From: Ceratothoa steindachneri
Lineage: Eukaryota; Arthropoda; Malacostraca; Isopoda; Cymothoidae
Length of the DNA: 64,000 nt
Assembly (NCBI GenBank): GCA_963969495.1
Contig: OZ018324.1
Location: 48,431,503 to 48,495,502, forward strand
Reading direction: 5' to 3'
The position numbers were made by a program, and so were the translations under genes. A model generated the notes under the pieces. It was given only the letters and a program-made list of their open reading frames with translations, had not been told where the DNA came from and made no database searches. Shown here one piece after another: positions 44,255-56,006 of this stretch (position 1 is the stretch's first letter; each line of letters starts with the position of its first letter).

Positions 44255-44840
44255 AGCGAGTCTCTTCATCCACTGAGTTACCGCGGATGAAAGGAAGTCC
44301 TAGTCATCTTTCACTTCTTTTTACTCTTTTTCTTGTAAGGGGGGAGAGGAGGGTCGGGAAATGAACCCACTTCTCTCCTCTACCCCTAAAAGTAGCCCCA
44401 AGGTTGGGCGGACTGGCCTCAGCAATCTCATTCTCCGAAATGGGGGGTAAAGAGAAAAATCTCCATAATTACCCATCCTTTTGTGCGTGCCAATTTCGAC
44501 GACCATGTTCTTCCAGACACATGGTCTCTTAGCTCACCCGGCCCCAATATAGTGGACAAGTACCTATGAGGCGTCGTTAATAGAAAGGTCAATCAATAGC
44601 ACCATGACACCACTAAATATCAAGTTTACTGTAAAAAGACTATATCTCAAATTGATAGAAATCATCTGGTTCTGACTTGTAAACGATTCAGACCTCGAAG
44701 TGAAGCAATCATTGAGGTTAATTGTGGATTCTTTGAATCGGTGTATTAAAAGCATTCTCAAGAAATAAAGCTTTCTCTGATTTGCTATGCGTCTTTTTTC
44801 TACATTCCTATGAATGACTTCAAAATACTGACGGACACTC
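44255..44840. other. No gene seen
   Basis: Sequence upstream (minus sense) of the Jockey-type ORF1 knuckles, perhaps including its 5' end; no boundary found. Confidence 0.35.
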
Positions 44841-44871
44841 TCCTCTCCTCTCCTCTCTCTCTCTCTCTCTC

Positions 44872-44954
<83 letters not shown>
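44841..44954. repeat. (CT)n then (AT)n microsatellite
   Basis: CT units at 44841-44872 followed by about 40 AT units. Confidence 0.92.
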
Positions 44955-45839
<885 letters not shown>

Positions 45840-45959
45840 GCTACAACTCAAACTCAATAAATATTGTATACAACATAACTTCTCCTAATACATCAGGCTG
45901 GGACTAAAGTAATGCCAATTCTATAGTAAATATTATAACTTACAAAAACCCTATGAATG

Positions 45960-46900
45960 TAAATATTTAATAATAAACATAACGTTCATTGCTTTCTAAA
46001 ACCTTATTCCATTTGTCAACAAGCTTATAAATGCCAAGCTTGTAAAACTCTTTATGTTTTGATGCAAACTTATGAATCCAACTCGTTTTCAACCTCTTCT
46101 CTTGATGCCAACATAAGACTATCCAATTGGTTCTGCAATCTCCTAAACAAGTGGTAATCAGAAATATCAAAGTGACAAATTTGGCAAATAAAGCAATACA
46201 ACCGAGCTCCTCCAACAGATGTTTGGTCAATCGTGATGGAGGATGCCACCCCTTCTTTCGATTATGAAGGATCGCCTTTGGCCCAAAGCGCCTTTTAAAC
46301 AACGAAGTTGATTGCATTAGAGATTAGAATTATTAGTTTATTGTTGTCTAACAGTTCTTAATGGGCATTTCCTTCAATATTCCATTAAAACTCAATATGA
46401 TTTTGGGGGGGATGAAGTCTTCCTCTCGTTGTTGAGAAATTATATTTCCTAGACTGATCCACGATCGGCGGCGTTTAACGTTGTGATAAAGGATCAATTT
46501 CTCACTATCAGTAACAAGCCTGCCCCAAAATGGTGCCTGAAATTGTTGTCAAAGCAATGGATCACGGCAAGCAACACGCTGTTGCAGATTCACCGTTGAC
46601 AGTTTGCGAGGAACCCATTTTTCAATCACTGGAACCTTTCCAATCCTTTTCAGTTGACGTAGGACAGTCGTATGGGTTACGTTAGATTGTTTTGCGAGTT
46701 CCTTACAAGTTGTAACAGGATTTGCTGTGACAACAGCTTCCAACTCTTAGGAATCAAGGTTTTGGGGGGATAATATTCTTTTGGTCCGTCCTTCAGACTG
46801 AAATCCACACTTCGGAAACGGGCAAAATACCTCCTGCAACTTCTTTTATTTATTACATCATCCTCATAGGTGCTCTGAATAGATTATGTCGCTGTAATTG
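45960..46900 (-). mobile_element. Decayed mariner (different lineage)
   Basis: Minus strand. The N-terminal frame 46743-46549 has NPVTTCKELAKQSNVTHTTV and LKRIGKVPVIEKWVPRKLS, a mariner HTH with the WVPH/KL linker. A RLVTDSEKLILYHNVKRRRS block near 46500 is the first catalytic region, where TGDEKW is expected, so the Asp is changed. SDYHLFRRLQNQL near 46150 is the third-Asp block. The C-terminus is KHKEFYKLGIYKLVDKWNKV near 46030. Ends not located. Confidence 0.8.
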
Positions 46901-46904
46901 CATT

Positions 46905-47650
46905 GACACTTTTATGAAACTCTTAGAGAAAACATGTCTAATGTGATCTTTAGATGGGACGAAAATATGGGAGAATACCGAAGAAGATTATGAACAATAT
47001 TTTTATAATCTGAAAGAAAAAGGTATAAGTTGCTCATTGTAGCATTCCTAAACAATAACAATAGGATCTACTTTAATAATTACTATCTAAACTTTATTAT
47101 AAAAAATGGACATTATTTTTATTCCAACCTGATATATGGTTGCTATAGTAGCGATTAAACACCATTACATTGCATTAGACATGTCTTTGGGATGCCCCCT
47201 CCTGGTCTAACAGCTCTATAAAGAAGTTTCAATTGGCTATTATAGCCTTTACCTTTTCCATGGCTGTGTGAAGGGGCTAATTTTTGTTATAGTAACCGCA
47301 TACCACGTTTCGCACATTACGATTTAATTAGGAATATATATTATGTATAGTTAGTATTGTGATATGATAAAAATATTTTTATTTCATAGTCTCTCAAACT
47401 TATAATCACCGTAGGCCAGATGTAAATCCCATAATATCACAAAAAAGGAAGAAAATTCTACTAAAATTCTCTAGCCACGGTGTGAAAATGAAATAAAATG
47501 GGTGTCGACATTGTGTTTAAACAATGAGTTCCATTGGCTGGCAGGTGTCACTATATTATGTACTACCTCGAATAAAACTAGCTAGAATTTTTAAATAATA
47601 GTATTTATTCTAATGGAGAAAGTGAGTGAATATCATACAATAATGGAATG
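46905..47650. other. No gene seen; probable CNG channel intron
   Basis: AT-rich sequence directly 3' (minus sense) of the channel exon's splice donor, so it should be intronic. No downstream exon encoding the cyclic-nucleotide-binding domain is visible in the window. Confidence 0.45.
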
Positions 47651-47656
47651 ACTTAC
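47651..47656 (-). promoter_or_regulatory. Splice donor (GTAAGT)
   Basis: On the minus strand the exon ends in ...CCAGG and is followed by GTAAGT, a consensus donor, after codon FQ and one further base (phase 1). Confidence 0.85.
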
Positions 47657-48862
47657 CCTGGAATTCTTTCCTGGCGGCGCTGACGTTGGTAACAATGTTG
47701 GCTATGTGTCCAAGGACTGTAGCAAAGAGAAGAAGACCAAAAAGGAGTTGCCAGATTTGATAGATGTAGTCGTATTTAGTGCACGGCTTTGGGAGGCCCC
47801 CTACAGTTGTGAGGGCAAGAGTGCACCAGTAGAGGGCTTCTAGATACTCAGGGACATCGTTTTCTAGTAAGATTTCTGGTATATTCCTTGTGGTGGGCTG
47901 GGGTGGGAGGGCATTTGGGGTTTCGTTCATGACAGAGGAAGGACAGAAATCATCTTCGTGTCGTAGCCAGCGCACAATGTAATTATTGGTGTTATTATGT
48001 TTTCCGTATATAAGGTTAAATACACAAGCATTCCAATGAAATATTACGAAAAGGTAATGAATTAAACTTATCGAACGGAAGAGGTTGGGTGAATTCGTAT
48101 GACGTTCCGTTCTGTCCAGAAACTTCCAAAATTTGTAAATCTTCACTAGTCGAAAACATCTTAGAATAGACTTAAAGCCTATTGAAAGATATAAGAAATC
48201 CAAAGGTAATAAGCACAAACAATCGATATAAAAGGTAGTAGAATTCATGTAATGATGTCTTAACTTTCTCGAATCAGTCTGTAATACCCCATCTTCTAAG
48301 TAACCGGTTCGAAAGTGAAATATAATATCTACAATATAAATAAAATCAGCCATATAATCCAGGCAAAACCATAACACAATATTATCACTGCAAATTTCAT
48401 TGAAAGCGAATCTATACATCATTACCCACAGGTTGTAAAGAAAGGCAAGGGACACTACAGCAGTCCAGTAGTAACACAAGCGTCCCGCAGGGTCGAATAC
48501 GAAAGTCCAACGGCAGCCAAGTCGCTCGGATCCACTAGTACTGGTATCCCAAGTGTCAACTTTACTGAATCGGTTGCGTATTTCTCGTTTTCTGGCCTCT
48601 CGAGTTTTGCGACTTACGTCCAGCTCGGAGGCATGGTTTGCCCGATGGGTGCACGAAGCGGAAAAGGACTCCCGGGAGAAGCGTTTGCGACTGCCGAGGC
48701 TGATCTTGGCTGACACGACGTCGAGGAGTGACTGCCGCGACATGCTCTTCCCCTTCAAGACCTCCAAGGTTGTCCTGTCCCCGTACAGTGATGCGCCAGA
48801 GCCCGGGCGTTGGCAAGATAAGCTCATGCGTTTGTGGATCAACTTCTGTGATGTTATGATGC
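47657..48862 (-). CDS. Cyclic-nucleotide-gated cation channel, CNG-like subunit, large internal exon
   Basis: A 1206-base minus-strand exon, open throughout, between a consensus acceptor and donor. The first ~120 residues form a cytoplasmic N-terminus rich in Arg/Ser. Then come S1 (YYWTAVVSLAFLYNLWVMMY), S2/S3 (WFCLDYMADFIYIVDIIF, FYIDCLCLLPLDFLYLSI), S4 (ILRCFRLVKIYKFWKFLDRT), S5 (LFVIFHWNACVFNLIY), the pore loop (ALYWCTLALTTVGGLPKP) and S6 (FGLLLFATVLGHIANIVTNV). The C-linker starts ARKEFQ at the donor. Such subunits form tetrameric cation channels in sensory and neuronal membranes. The filter reads TVGGLP, lacking the acidic residue of CNGA subunits (TIGETP) and resembling modulatory CNGB or CNGL types. 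The binding domain must lie in other exons. The ATG inside the exon is not a start, since the frame is open to the acceptor. Confidence 0.9.
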
Positions 48863-48880
48863 CTGTTTAGGAGAAGAGGA
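48863..48880 (-). promoter_or_regulatory. Splice acceptor with polypyrimidine tract
   Basis: Minus strand: cctcttctcctaaacag precedes exon sequence GCATCATAACATC. The reading frame is open across the start of the exon, so an upstream exon ending one base into a codon is required. Confidence 0.8.
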
Positions 48881-49119
48881 GGTGACGTAAAAATTTAGAA
48901 TGGACAGGTTGAAGAATGTTCATTTCTAATTCCTACTATAATTCTGAAAGAAATAGGCTTATGAACTTACTGATTAATTAAAGAAGATGCGAAATAAGTA
49001 AAGGCAACATATATAACATTCATATTTTAAAAATATATCCCAGTTTAAAATTCACTTGTATAATGTATAAGTTTACATATGGTTCCTACTCCATTGCGAC
49101 TACATATCAATACAAAATG
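48881..49119. other. No gene; probable intron
   Basis: AT-rich sequence upstream (minus sense) of the channel exon's acceptor. Confidence 0.4.
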
Positions 49120-50270
49120 CCAAATTAAAGTGGGTATAAAAATTACAAAGATTCATTTATCGGAAAACAGGAAAAACAAATATTGGAAACATGAAATTAA
49201 TATATGTTATGGCCCTCTTTAGCTTCAAAAACAGCCCTAAGGCGTTTCTTATAAGAATGTACAAGATTCGTGTACGTTTCTAGATGGATTGTATTCCACT
49301 CTGCTTTGGTAAACCTTTCAATTCAAAAATAAGCTCCTTCCAGAACTGTTCGATGTGATTTAAACTAGTGATTTGAGAAGGCCATTTGAGTACAGTAATG
49401 TGATGTTGTGCTAGATATTTCATGAGTATATTTAGTGGCAAGTTTGGGATCATTATCTTATTGAAAGGATGAATTCCTTCAAAGTCCCTGTTTCCTTGCC
49501 GATTGTTTGACGTTTTAATCAATTATGCATTGAGATTTTTCAGAATTCATGGTCCCATTTATCAATTTTAATTCGTCAGTGCCATCAGCAGTGAAACACC
49601 CCCATAATATAATATAATTTCCCGCATTTATGACCGTAGCAAAGATGTTTTTTCTATGAGGGCTCCACTATCTTCGATAAACATACTGTTGATCGTTTTT
49701 ATCAAAGAACTAGATCTTTGTCTTATCTGACCATAGTATTTTATCGAATTTAGCTTGGATCTCTTCTAAGATGCTCACTCTATAGCATACACCAAATGAA
49801 CCTTTTTATGAGTTCTCTTCTACAGAGGCGTCCGCCTAGGGACACGTCTATGAAATCCTTCTCATTGTAAATAACGTTGTGCTGTTGAAGCGTGTACAGC
49901 TCCGACGTGTGCTGCAAGATTTGCTTTCCTTGTAACTCATTTTATGAAGTTTTATGATTGTTTATAACTGTCTTAATCAATTGTCTTCTCTAAAGATCAG
50001 TTTCTTAGGTAGACATTTACGCGGAAGATTTACTGCAATACTATTTGTTCTTGACTTCACAGTGGTGTTCCTACAGAAGAAATTTGAATGTTAACTATTG
50101 GAAGAAATCTTTCTTTGTCCATGACCGACCTTGTACAGTTTAAAAATATTGTTTCTTGCAGATTCTGAATGGTCAGCCGTTTTCAAAAATGTGGTCAGAG
50201 AAATGTTTCATCTGTAGTGGTCGAACTACACAAGTATGCTTTATGCTGGATTAAATAGGCCCGAAAAACA
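49120..50270 (-). mobile_element. Decayed Tc1-like transposon
   Basis: Minus-strand pieces: ILWSDKTKI near 49740 (SDE catalytic block with Glu changed to Lys), YIILWGCFTADGTDELKLIN near 49610, NDPKLATKYTHEI near 49450, and HHITVLKWPSQITSLNHIEQ followed by FWKELIFELKGLPKQS at 49400-49300, which holds the final Glu. Frames change repeatedly. Terminal inverted repeats were not found with confidence; the right side stops where LTR homology begins at ~50275. Confidence 0.78.
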
Positions 50271-50274
50271 CCTC

Positions 50275-52109
50275 CACAAAGTGGACGAGAATTGGTTTTA
50301 TTTTATTCAAGTATGCCTTACTAAAAGGTTAGTTAAGATCCAATAGTGTATTGGTTTGTAAATGTACATTGTGGAAAAATGAGAGAGAGAAGGAATCCCT
50401 CCCCCCATGACTTCCCCAATTCGCCGTTGACCGCTCTAAATTCGTCTGCCCTATATACTGCGAAAATTAGAACAATGGAAAGACCATTAAGTGGTCATCG
50501 CGAATTCGTGCTATAGAACCTTATCACGACCCAAGGCAATTAAGGAAGTCTGTTGGCGATGAATCTCTCTCCCCGTCTAGATAATTTTGAAGTATATATT
50601 CGACAGTTTAGAATTCATAGGAAGATTGTGTCTGAAGCCGCCGTCCAGTAGGTTAAACGCAACGTGTTCATTAGTCGAGAGAATATCGACTATATTCTCG
50701 TCCAGAGAGGAATTGAGTGGTTTTTGAAGAGCCAAGGAAGAGCTAGTCGTCACTCAGTGTTGTTGGTGGAAATAGTTAGGCGCGCTTCAACTCTTCTTAC
50801 CACGTCTTCGGATTTCTAGGATTGGTCGGAAAAGCTATCCCCGAAGCACCCTCCGTTTGCCTCTTAAGGATAAGAGCCCCCTTCCCCACTTCAGTCTCCA
50901 GATGTTGGATTGAGTGTCCTGTGAGATGCCCACAAGTTTAAGGTCAGACTTACCTGTTTGGTCCTACTCGCCGCACATCAAGGTAAAAGAGATTAAACAC
51001 CCGCTTCGTCACGCTCCTCCCACCTTTACCGCCTTGAACCTCAAGGATCCCCTTTGCTCTAGAATTTGCATAATTGTAAAATCATTACTTAATTAATTAT
51101 CCCTTGGTTCAAACTTAATTGATAGTGTCAATCATCTTAGCAGTGAAGCGTGAATATTTAATTGCATTGCCATTTAACTTGTCGTATATGCAATCTTTAG
51201 TCCTATTAAAGTTTATTTTTTTATAGCCGTGTTTGAATATTCCTTGGCCTAGCAACTGTGTATTTAAAACACTCTTAAAACCATCCCCGGGTGGAGCCTT
51301 AATTTCGTTCGGCCATTAGGCTATTGTGCGTATAACGGCGTACACCCGGTCATACCACGATATACATATATATTTGTATTTAAGCATGAGACCGTGAGAC
51401 TCAAAGGAAGCAAAGGCCAAATACTTGAACGCCTGTTTGGTAAGACTGCCCAAGATATGTCTCAAGATAAAATTATCAGATATGGAGGTTTACTTAGGAG
51501 ACTGAATAAATACAGCTGCTGACCGTACGAGGCAATGCAGCGAGAAGCATATGAAATGACACGAATAAACATTGGATCCAAAATGTAGACACTGTGTACA
51601 GACTGCTTAGCTCTGCTCAAAGGGTGGAGAGTTGAGACTCCTAATATGGACGCGAGTCCTTTCTGGTCACGCCCTCTGTATTTCGAGCATATATAAAGAA
51701 AAATCAGAATAGGAAAAGGAGACAGAGATCAGATCAGACTACTCGTAATCATTTTTAGTTGGATTACCATTCCTATTGTTACTTAGCTTTCAGGCTCCCA
51801 GTTAATCACTGAGTCTTGTCTCGCCTTCATCTCGTATTCGCGTTGTTAATACTTAGACATACTAGTCTCCCGTCTAATACGCTCTGTAATCGCGCCGCTT
51901 ATAACATGACTTTCGTTATTTAAATAAGGTGTTTATTTCCATAAGTCTATCTTTGCCTTAAGCCTTCGGTAATCCCAGCCAATCAAAGGAACACCTAAAA
52001 ATTATTGATCTTTGGAGTCAGAATAATAAATCACCGCAACGACACCCATCACTCAAAAGTTAAGACCTCGTCGCGGCCATAAGATGGTCCCCGTCATTTG
52101 CTTCCTACA
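50275..52109 (+). repeat. 5' LTR of third gypsy, truncated and interrupted
   Basis: 50275-50371 matches 56199-56293, and 51366-51713 matches 56290-56637 almost base for base. In the 3' copy the two blocks are adjacent, so 50372-51365 is an insertion here. A TATATAAAG box near 51690 suits LTR transcription start. After 51713 this copy continues into an R/U5-like region ending near ctaca at 52109, just before a TGGTGTCA primer site. The left end abuts the Tc1-like relic, so the U3 start is missing. Confidence 0.72.
50372..51365. mobile_element. ~1 kb insertion inside the 5' LTR, type unknown
   Basis: Absent from the matching place in the 3' LTR. The host sequence tacat occurs on both sides (at ~50367-50371 and ~51364-51368), as a target duplication would. 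No transposase or terminal inverted repeat is seen. A 60-codon frame near 50914 has no domain. It could be a solo LTR or a non-autonomous element. Confidence 0.65.
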
Positions 52110-52111
52110 AA

Positions 52112-52117
52112 TGGTGT

Positions 52118-52119
<2 letters not shown>
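52112..52119 (+). promoter_or_regulatory. Probable primer-binding site
   Basis: TGGTGTCA, complementary to a tRNA 3' end (TGACACCA), lies two bases after the presumed LTR end and immediately before a (TA)n run. Confidence 0.55.
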
Positions 52120-52166
<47 letters not shown>

Positions 52167-52168
52167 TA
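52120..52168. repeat. (TA)n microsatellite at the PBS
   Basis: About 24 TA units placed between TGGTGTCA and the leader sequence acggtgacccgtcg. Confidence 0.88.
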
Positions 52169-52225
52169 TTACGCCATAACGGTGACCCGTCGTTTTGACC
52201 GAACAGAGAATGCAGTGAATTAAGA

Positions 52226-52700
52226 ATGGACTCGTGTCAGCATCAAGCCGCCCATTTTCAACGAAGCAGCAGTCTCAGGTTAATTCCATATAGTTGAGGC
52301 CCAATTTTACATCACCAGCATAAAGAAGGAAGAAACTCAGTTCTTTCACATTTTGGCCTCAGTATCACTCGAGACTGTTAATCTTCTTCCAGCGGACATT
52401 ATAGCAGGCCGCAACTACCAAAATAGGAGGAAGTAATTGGCCTTTACGAGAGGACTAAGCCCGAGCTTTTTCAGAAGCTGATCGAATCCTCCCCGCTCAC
52501 AGGCCGACCTTCAATTAACTTAGGAAAGTTACGGAAAACAGCCATTCAGGTAGGAGTGGGTGAAGAGCTAGAAGGTAATAAATCCCTCTAATCATTACCA
52601 CCTAATATCGCGCCAATTATCGCCACTCAAAAAGAACTAAGTCTAGCACAATTAGGGAAACTTGCGGATGTACTTGTAACATTCAACTGAGCGAGTATCA
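52226..52700 (+). pseudogene. gag: gypsy gag fragment (third element)
   Basis: Starts at or near ATG 52226. Phrases in changing frames match a common arthropod gypsy gag: FHILASVSLETVNLLPADII-like near 52350, then EEVIGLYERTKPELFQKLIE, SSPLTGRPSINLGKLRK, and LAQLGKLADVLV near 52660. Stops are frequent, so it is non-functional. Confidence 0.7.
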
Positions 52701-52839
52701 TAATATAAATACATATTGTGAGTCAAGAGAACACAGTGCCGTTTCAAACGCGTTTATTCCCTTTAACAATACGAGTAAAAATTATTAGTGCATAATCCAC
52801 CGGGGGGATTGCGCCTCTTACATAAAGGCCCAAAACCTT

Positions 52840-53455
52840 TAGTGTGTCACTCGCATATACGAGTATACTTTGGCGAAAAGGCGAAATTTTGCAAACCCTG
52901 GTGCAGGTGGCAAAAGGTGAATGATCCGTGAAAATGCAACCGTCTACCAGGCCATCTTCGCCAGTACCGGTGGAAAACTAAATGTGCATGCCGTTGTAAA
53001 CGTGGCCGCGGGCATGCCGTCTGTCTTCATCATAGCCGCGAAGGTATATAATACCAAATGTGAATTATTAATTGATACAGAAGCAAGTTTTTTGGTTAGT
53101 CCGAGTAGACTAGTGAAATCAGGTGATGTGCGCTAATCTGGAATTAACATTTTCAACAGCTAATAGCGAAAAAATTAAAGTCCACGGCGAAATTCATACA
53201 TGTATAGTGATCCCCAGTCTTCGCCCATCATTTAGGTGGTCGTTCGTTGTAGCAGATACCACCTCAGCGTTATTAGGCATTGACTTTTTGATACATTATG
53301 ATCTTTTAATAGACTGTGCGCGTGACATGCTAATAGATAATCGAACTAAGCTCGTATCAAAAGTGAAACTGTCTGAAGAACCGGCGGCAGGTTTAATAAT
53401 CGATGACCTGCAGCACATACTGCCCCCCTTGCAGAGCAATACTAGAAAAAAATGA
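52840..53455 (+). pseudogene. pro: gypsy zinc-knuckle region and retropepsin (third element)
   Basis: A FGEKARNFANPGAGGK-like remnant of the gag C-terminus near 52872-52915 is followed by frames at 52921-53136 and 53123-53455. The active site reads LLIDTEASFLVSPSRL, with DTG changed to DTE. The flap and C-terminal block VADTTSALLGIDFLIHYDLL is clear. One frame change lies between them near 53125. After 53450 the sequence jumps to the end of RNase H, so RT is deleted. Confidence 0.75.
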
Positions 53456-53479
53456 GGCTCTGTATGCACCCGCTCAGCT

Positions 53480-54081
53480 CTCCCCGTCGTGGTTCTGGAG
53501 TACATTAGTGACATCGCGTACGTGCGTGGGCAGGATAACGTAGTCGGTGACTGCCTTTCAAGGAACGTCAATTTGGTCCAAGTCGACTCTCTTGACCTCC
53601 GAGCTTTTGTAGCAGCGCAGGAAGATGATCCCGAAATAAAGGAATTTTATTCGCGCCTGAAATCGTATCCGTTTCAAGAAGACGTTCAGCTTTGGTGCGA
53701 AATAACGTCTGGATACGCACGACCGTTTTTCCCGCTAGCATGCAAAAGAGCAATCTTCTCTTAATTGCACAATCTGTCACACCCTGAAATCAAGTCTTCA
53801 CTTCGGCTCATCAAATCGAGGTATTTCTGACCGAACATGGACAAGGACATCCGCTCCCCTGTCGTTCTTCCAAAGTGAATCGTCATACAAAGTCTCCGAT
53901 TCTCCCAATTAATTCTCCTTCCTCGAGGCTCAAAACGGTACACATCGATATAGTGGAACCACTCCCACCGTGTACATTGCCTGGATAATCCTATCCCTTG
54001 AATAATCGGTACTTTCTGTCATGCATCGACCGAGAAACAAGATGGACGGGTGAATTTCCAGATTTGGACTTCGATGTCGTG
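53480..54081 (+). pseudogene. pol: gypsy RNase H end and integrase N-terminus (third element)
   Basis: VLEYISDIAYVRGQDNVVGD, CLSRNV is the RNase H end. A linker (53580-53760) and the integrase zinc region (HNLSHPEIKSSLRLIKSRYF, PNMDKDIRS) follow. The core then starts with a CIDRETRWTGEFP phrase near 54017. The domain is cut at ~54082 by an insertion and resumes at ~55046. Confidence 0.75.
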
Positions 54082-55045
54082 GTATGACATTACATTATAT
54101 CAATACCATATTATATCTATGTGGGGAGGGACCGATAACTTCAAGGCGAACCGACAAAAGGGACGGAACGCCACGAGTTTCGACGGGCGAAACAACTAGA
54201 TAAGAGTGCAACGAAGTCAGGTATATTATGGGCAATAGCAAATCTCAAGGTTATTTAAAGAGGCATGTACAAAAATATAATTTTATTTACATAAAAATAA
54301 TGAGAGGATTGACGGGCAAAAATTACATCAGATGAACGAGGGGGGTGATTGTAGTTATGAATTAGACTATGAAGTTAAAATTAATGTGTTACGGGAAGAG
54401 AATATTCAAATGGGGGGATTTAACGCAAATGGGTTACTGAAGGGGGCGAGGGGTTGACTTATAGAAGATTCCGGGTGAGACGTCAGGGTAAGGATCCACG
54501 GATGTCTTTTGTACGTAAGGCAAGGCCGCTCGAAGCTTCTGAGCGGGATGTTAAAGAGATGACGGTTCTCCCAAAAAAGGGGGGTGGGGGTGGTAACGTC
54601 CGGTCCAGGGGAGAGTATTCCGGCCACCCGAAAACGGGGAACGAACGAGGAGGGCTTCGACAGGAGTTGAAGAGAGAAGTCGGAAAAATCACTCGGTAGC
54701 GATCGTTAAATGGAATTACCTCACTGGCTGGGGCTAATTCCAATACACGAAAATAGTTCAGCTGTTACTTTGCTTTGTTGTTAGCACCTGACTTGGAACT
54801 AGGGGAATTTTCTTGGGGTCCGGGCGAGACTTCTCAACTCTGTGTCTCTTCATGGGAGTCGAGCACTATTTATGTCCGAGGCTGTCCCCAGGGGAGGTGG
54901 GGGGGGGGGGGGGGGGTAGCGGGAAACAGCTTTACTCTCGAATGGGCTCGAATCTTCTTGCAGAGGCTATTCTAGCCCGTGTAAAGGTGAATCGTTGTAG
55001 GCCCGCGGTTCGAGGCTACCGCTTGTGGAAAGGAGGAGGGGGTTG
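54082..55045. mobile_element. ~1 kb insertion splitting integrase; contains an 18-G run
   Basis: Integrase homology stops at ~54082 and resumes at ~55046 (NRAFYSAW phrase). The inserted DNA has no transposase. On the minus strand it has an AATAAA-like signal near 54280, so a solo LTR is possible. It contains a homopolymer of 18 G at 54899-54916. The exact ends and target duplication were not resolved. Confidence 0.6.
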
Positions 55046-55725
55046 AGCCTAACCGAGCCTTCTACAGCGCATGGAAGTTCCGTTCTGAACAAGATATTCC
55101 ACGTGGAATTCCCTCACATCCCACTTTATGTGGTAACTGACAGAGGTGCCCAATTCGAATCAGAACTATTCAAAAAGCTGTCTGCCCTTGTTGGTTTCCA
55201 TTGTCTTCGCACCACGGTGTACAAACCGTCCACGAAAGGGATGGTGAAAAGAGCACACAGGACTCTGTTGTGTTCAATAATGGCCCTTTAACAAGGTTGG
55301 CTAGTGGCACTCCCAATCGTTCTGTTAAAAATTTGCACTTTGCCAAATGATTCTCCCCATTTACGGCAGTCACGGAAACAACATTCTTGTGCCCAAAACC
55401 TCTAGTAGTATCATCTTCATTGAAGACCGATTTCAAATTCATACAAGAACTGGCATCCACCATTGCACAAATCGACTTCGCGCAAGCATTCTTAGGACAC
55501 CTGCACACGGTCCCCAAACCTTTCGTGCCCCATGACCTCTGCGAAGTGACTCATGCCTGGGTCTGAATAGACCGCGTAAGAAAACCACTTGAAGTGCCTT
55601 ATGCTGGCTCTTTCTTGGTTATCAAACACGGCAATAAAGTTTGGACTTCAGAATTTTCTGATGGAAGACGAGACACTGTCTCGAAAGACAGGTTGAAACC
55701 GGCGAGATTACCTCTCCATTGAGAT
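55046..55725 (+). pseudogene. int: gypsy integrase C-terminal half (third element)
   Basis: YVVTDRGAQFESELFKKLSA holds the second catalytic Asp. FHCLRTTVYKPSTKGMVKRA holds the GMVER motif, with the catalytic Glu changed to Lys. The C-terminal region continues in other frames with IAQIDFAQAF-like text, RVRKPLEVPYAGSFLVIKHG and the end phrase VSKDRLKPARLP near 55710. Integrase is the last pol domain. Inactive. Confidence 0.75.
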
Positions 55726-56006
55726 GGTGGTGCGCTGAACGATCAGCAACGCCCTCTGATGCAGGCTGAAGAAAGGAGGAGGGCCAGATGCATTTCGCCT
55801 GGGAGAATGCAGAGCATGCCAGAGGATTAAGCCACGGTAATTCATACTCACACGTCTACAGAAACCGGAAAGAGGAACGACGAGAATAACGTGTTCACGC
55901 GACCCGGGAAACGAGTCACATTTGCTAGAAACCCGTCATTCATATATTTATAAATCTGCATGGCATTATTATTGTGGAATATTGTAATGAGAGAGGTAGA
56001 GGGATA

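Noticed and set aside
48553..48870. 105-codon plus-strand frame opposite the channel exon
   Set aside because: Antisense shadow of a clearly conserved coding exon with splice sites.
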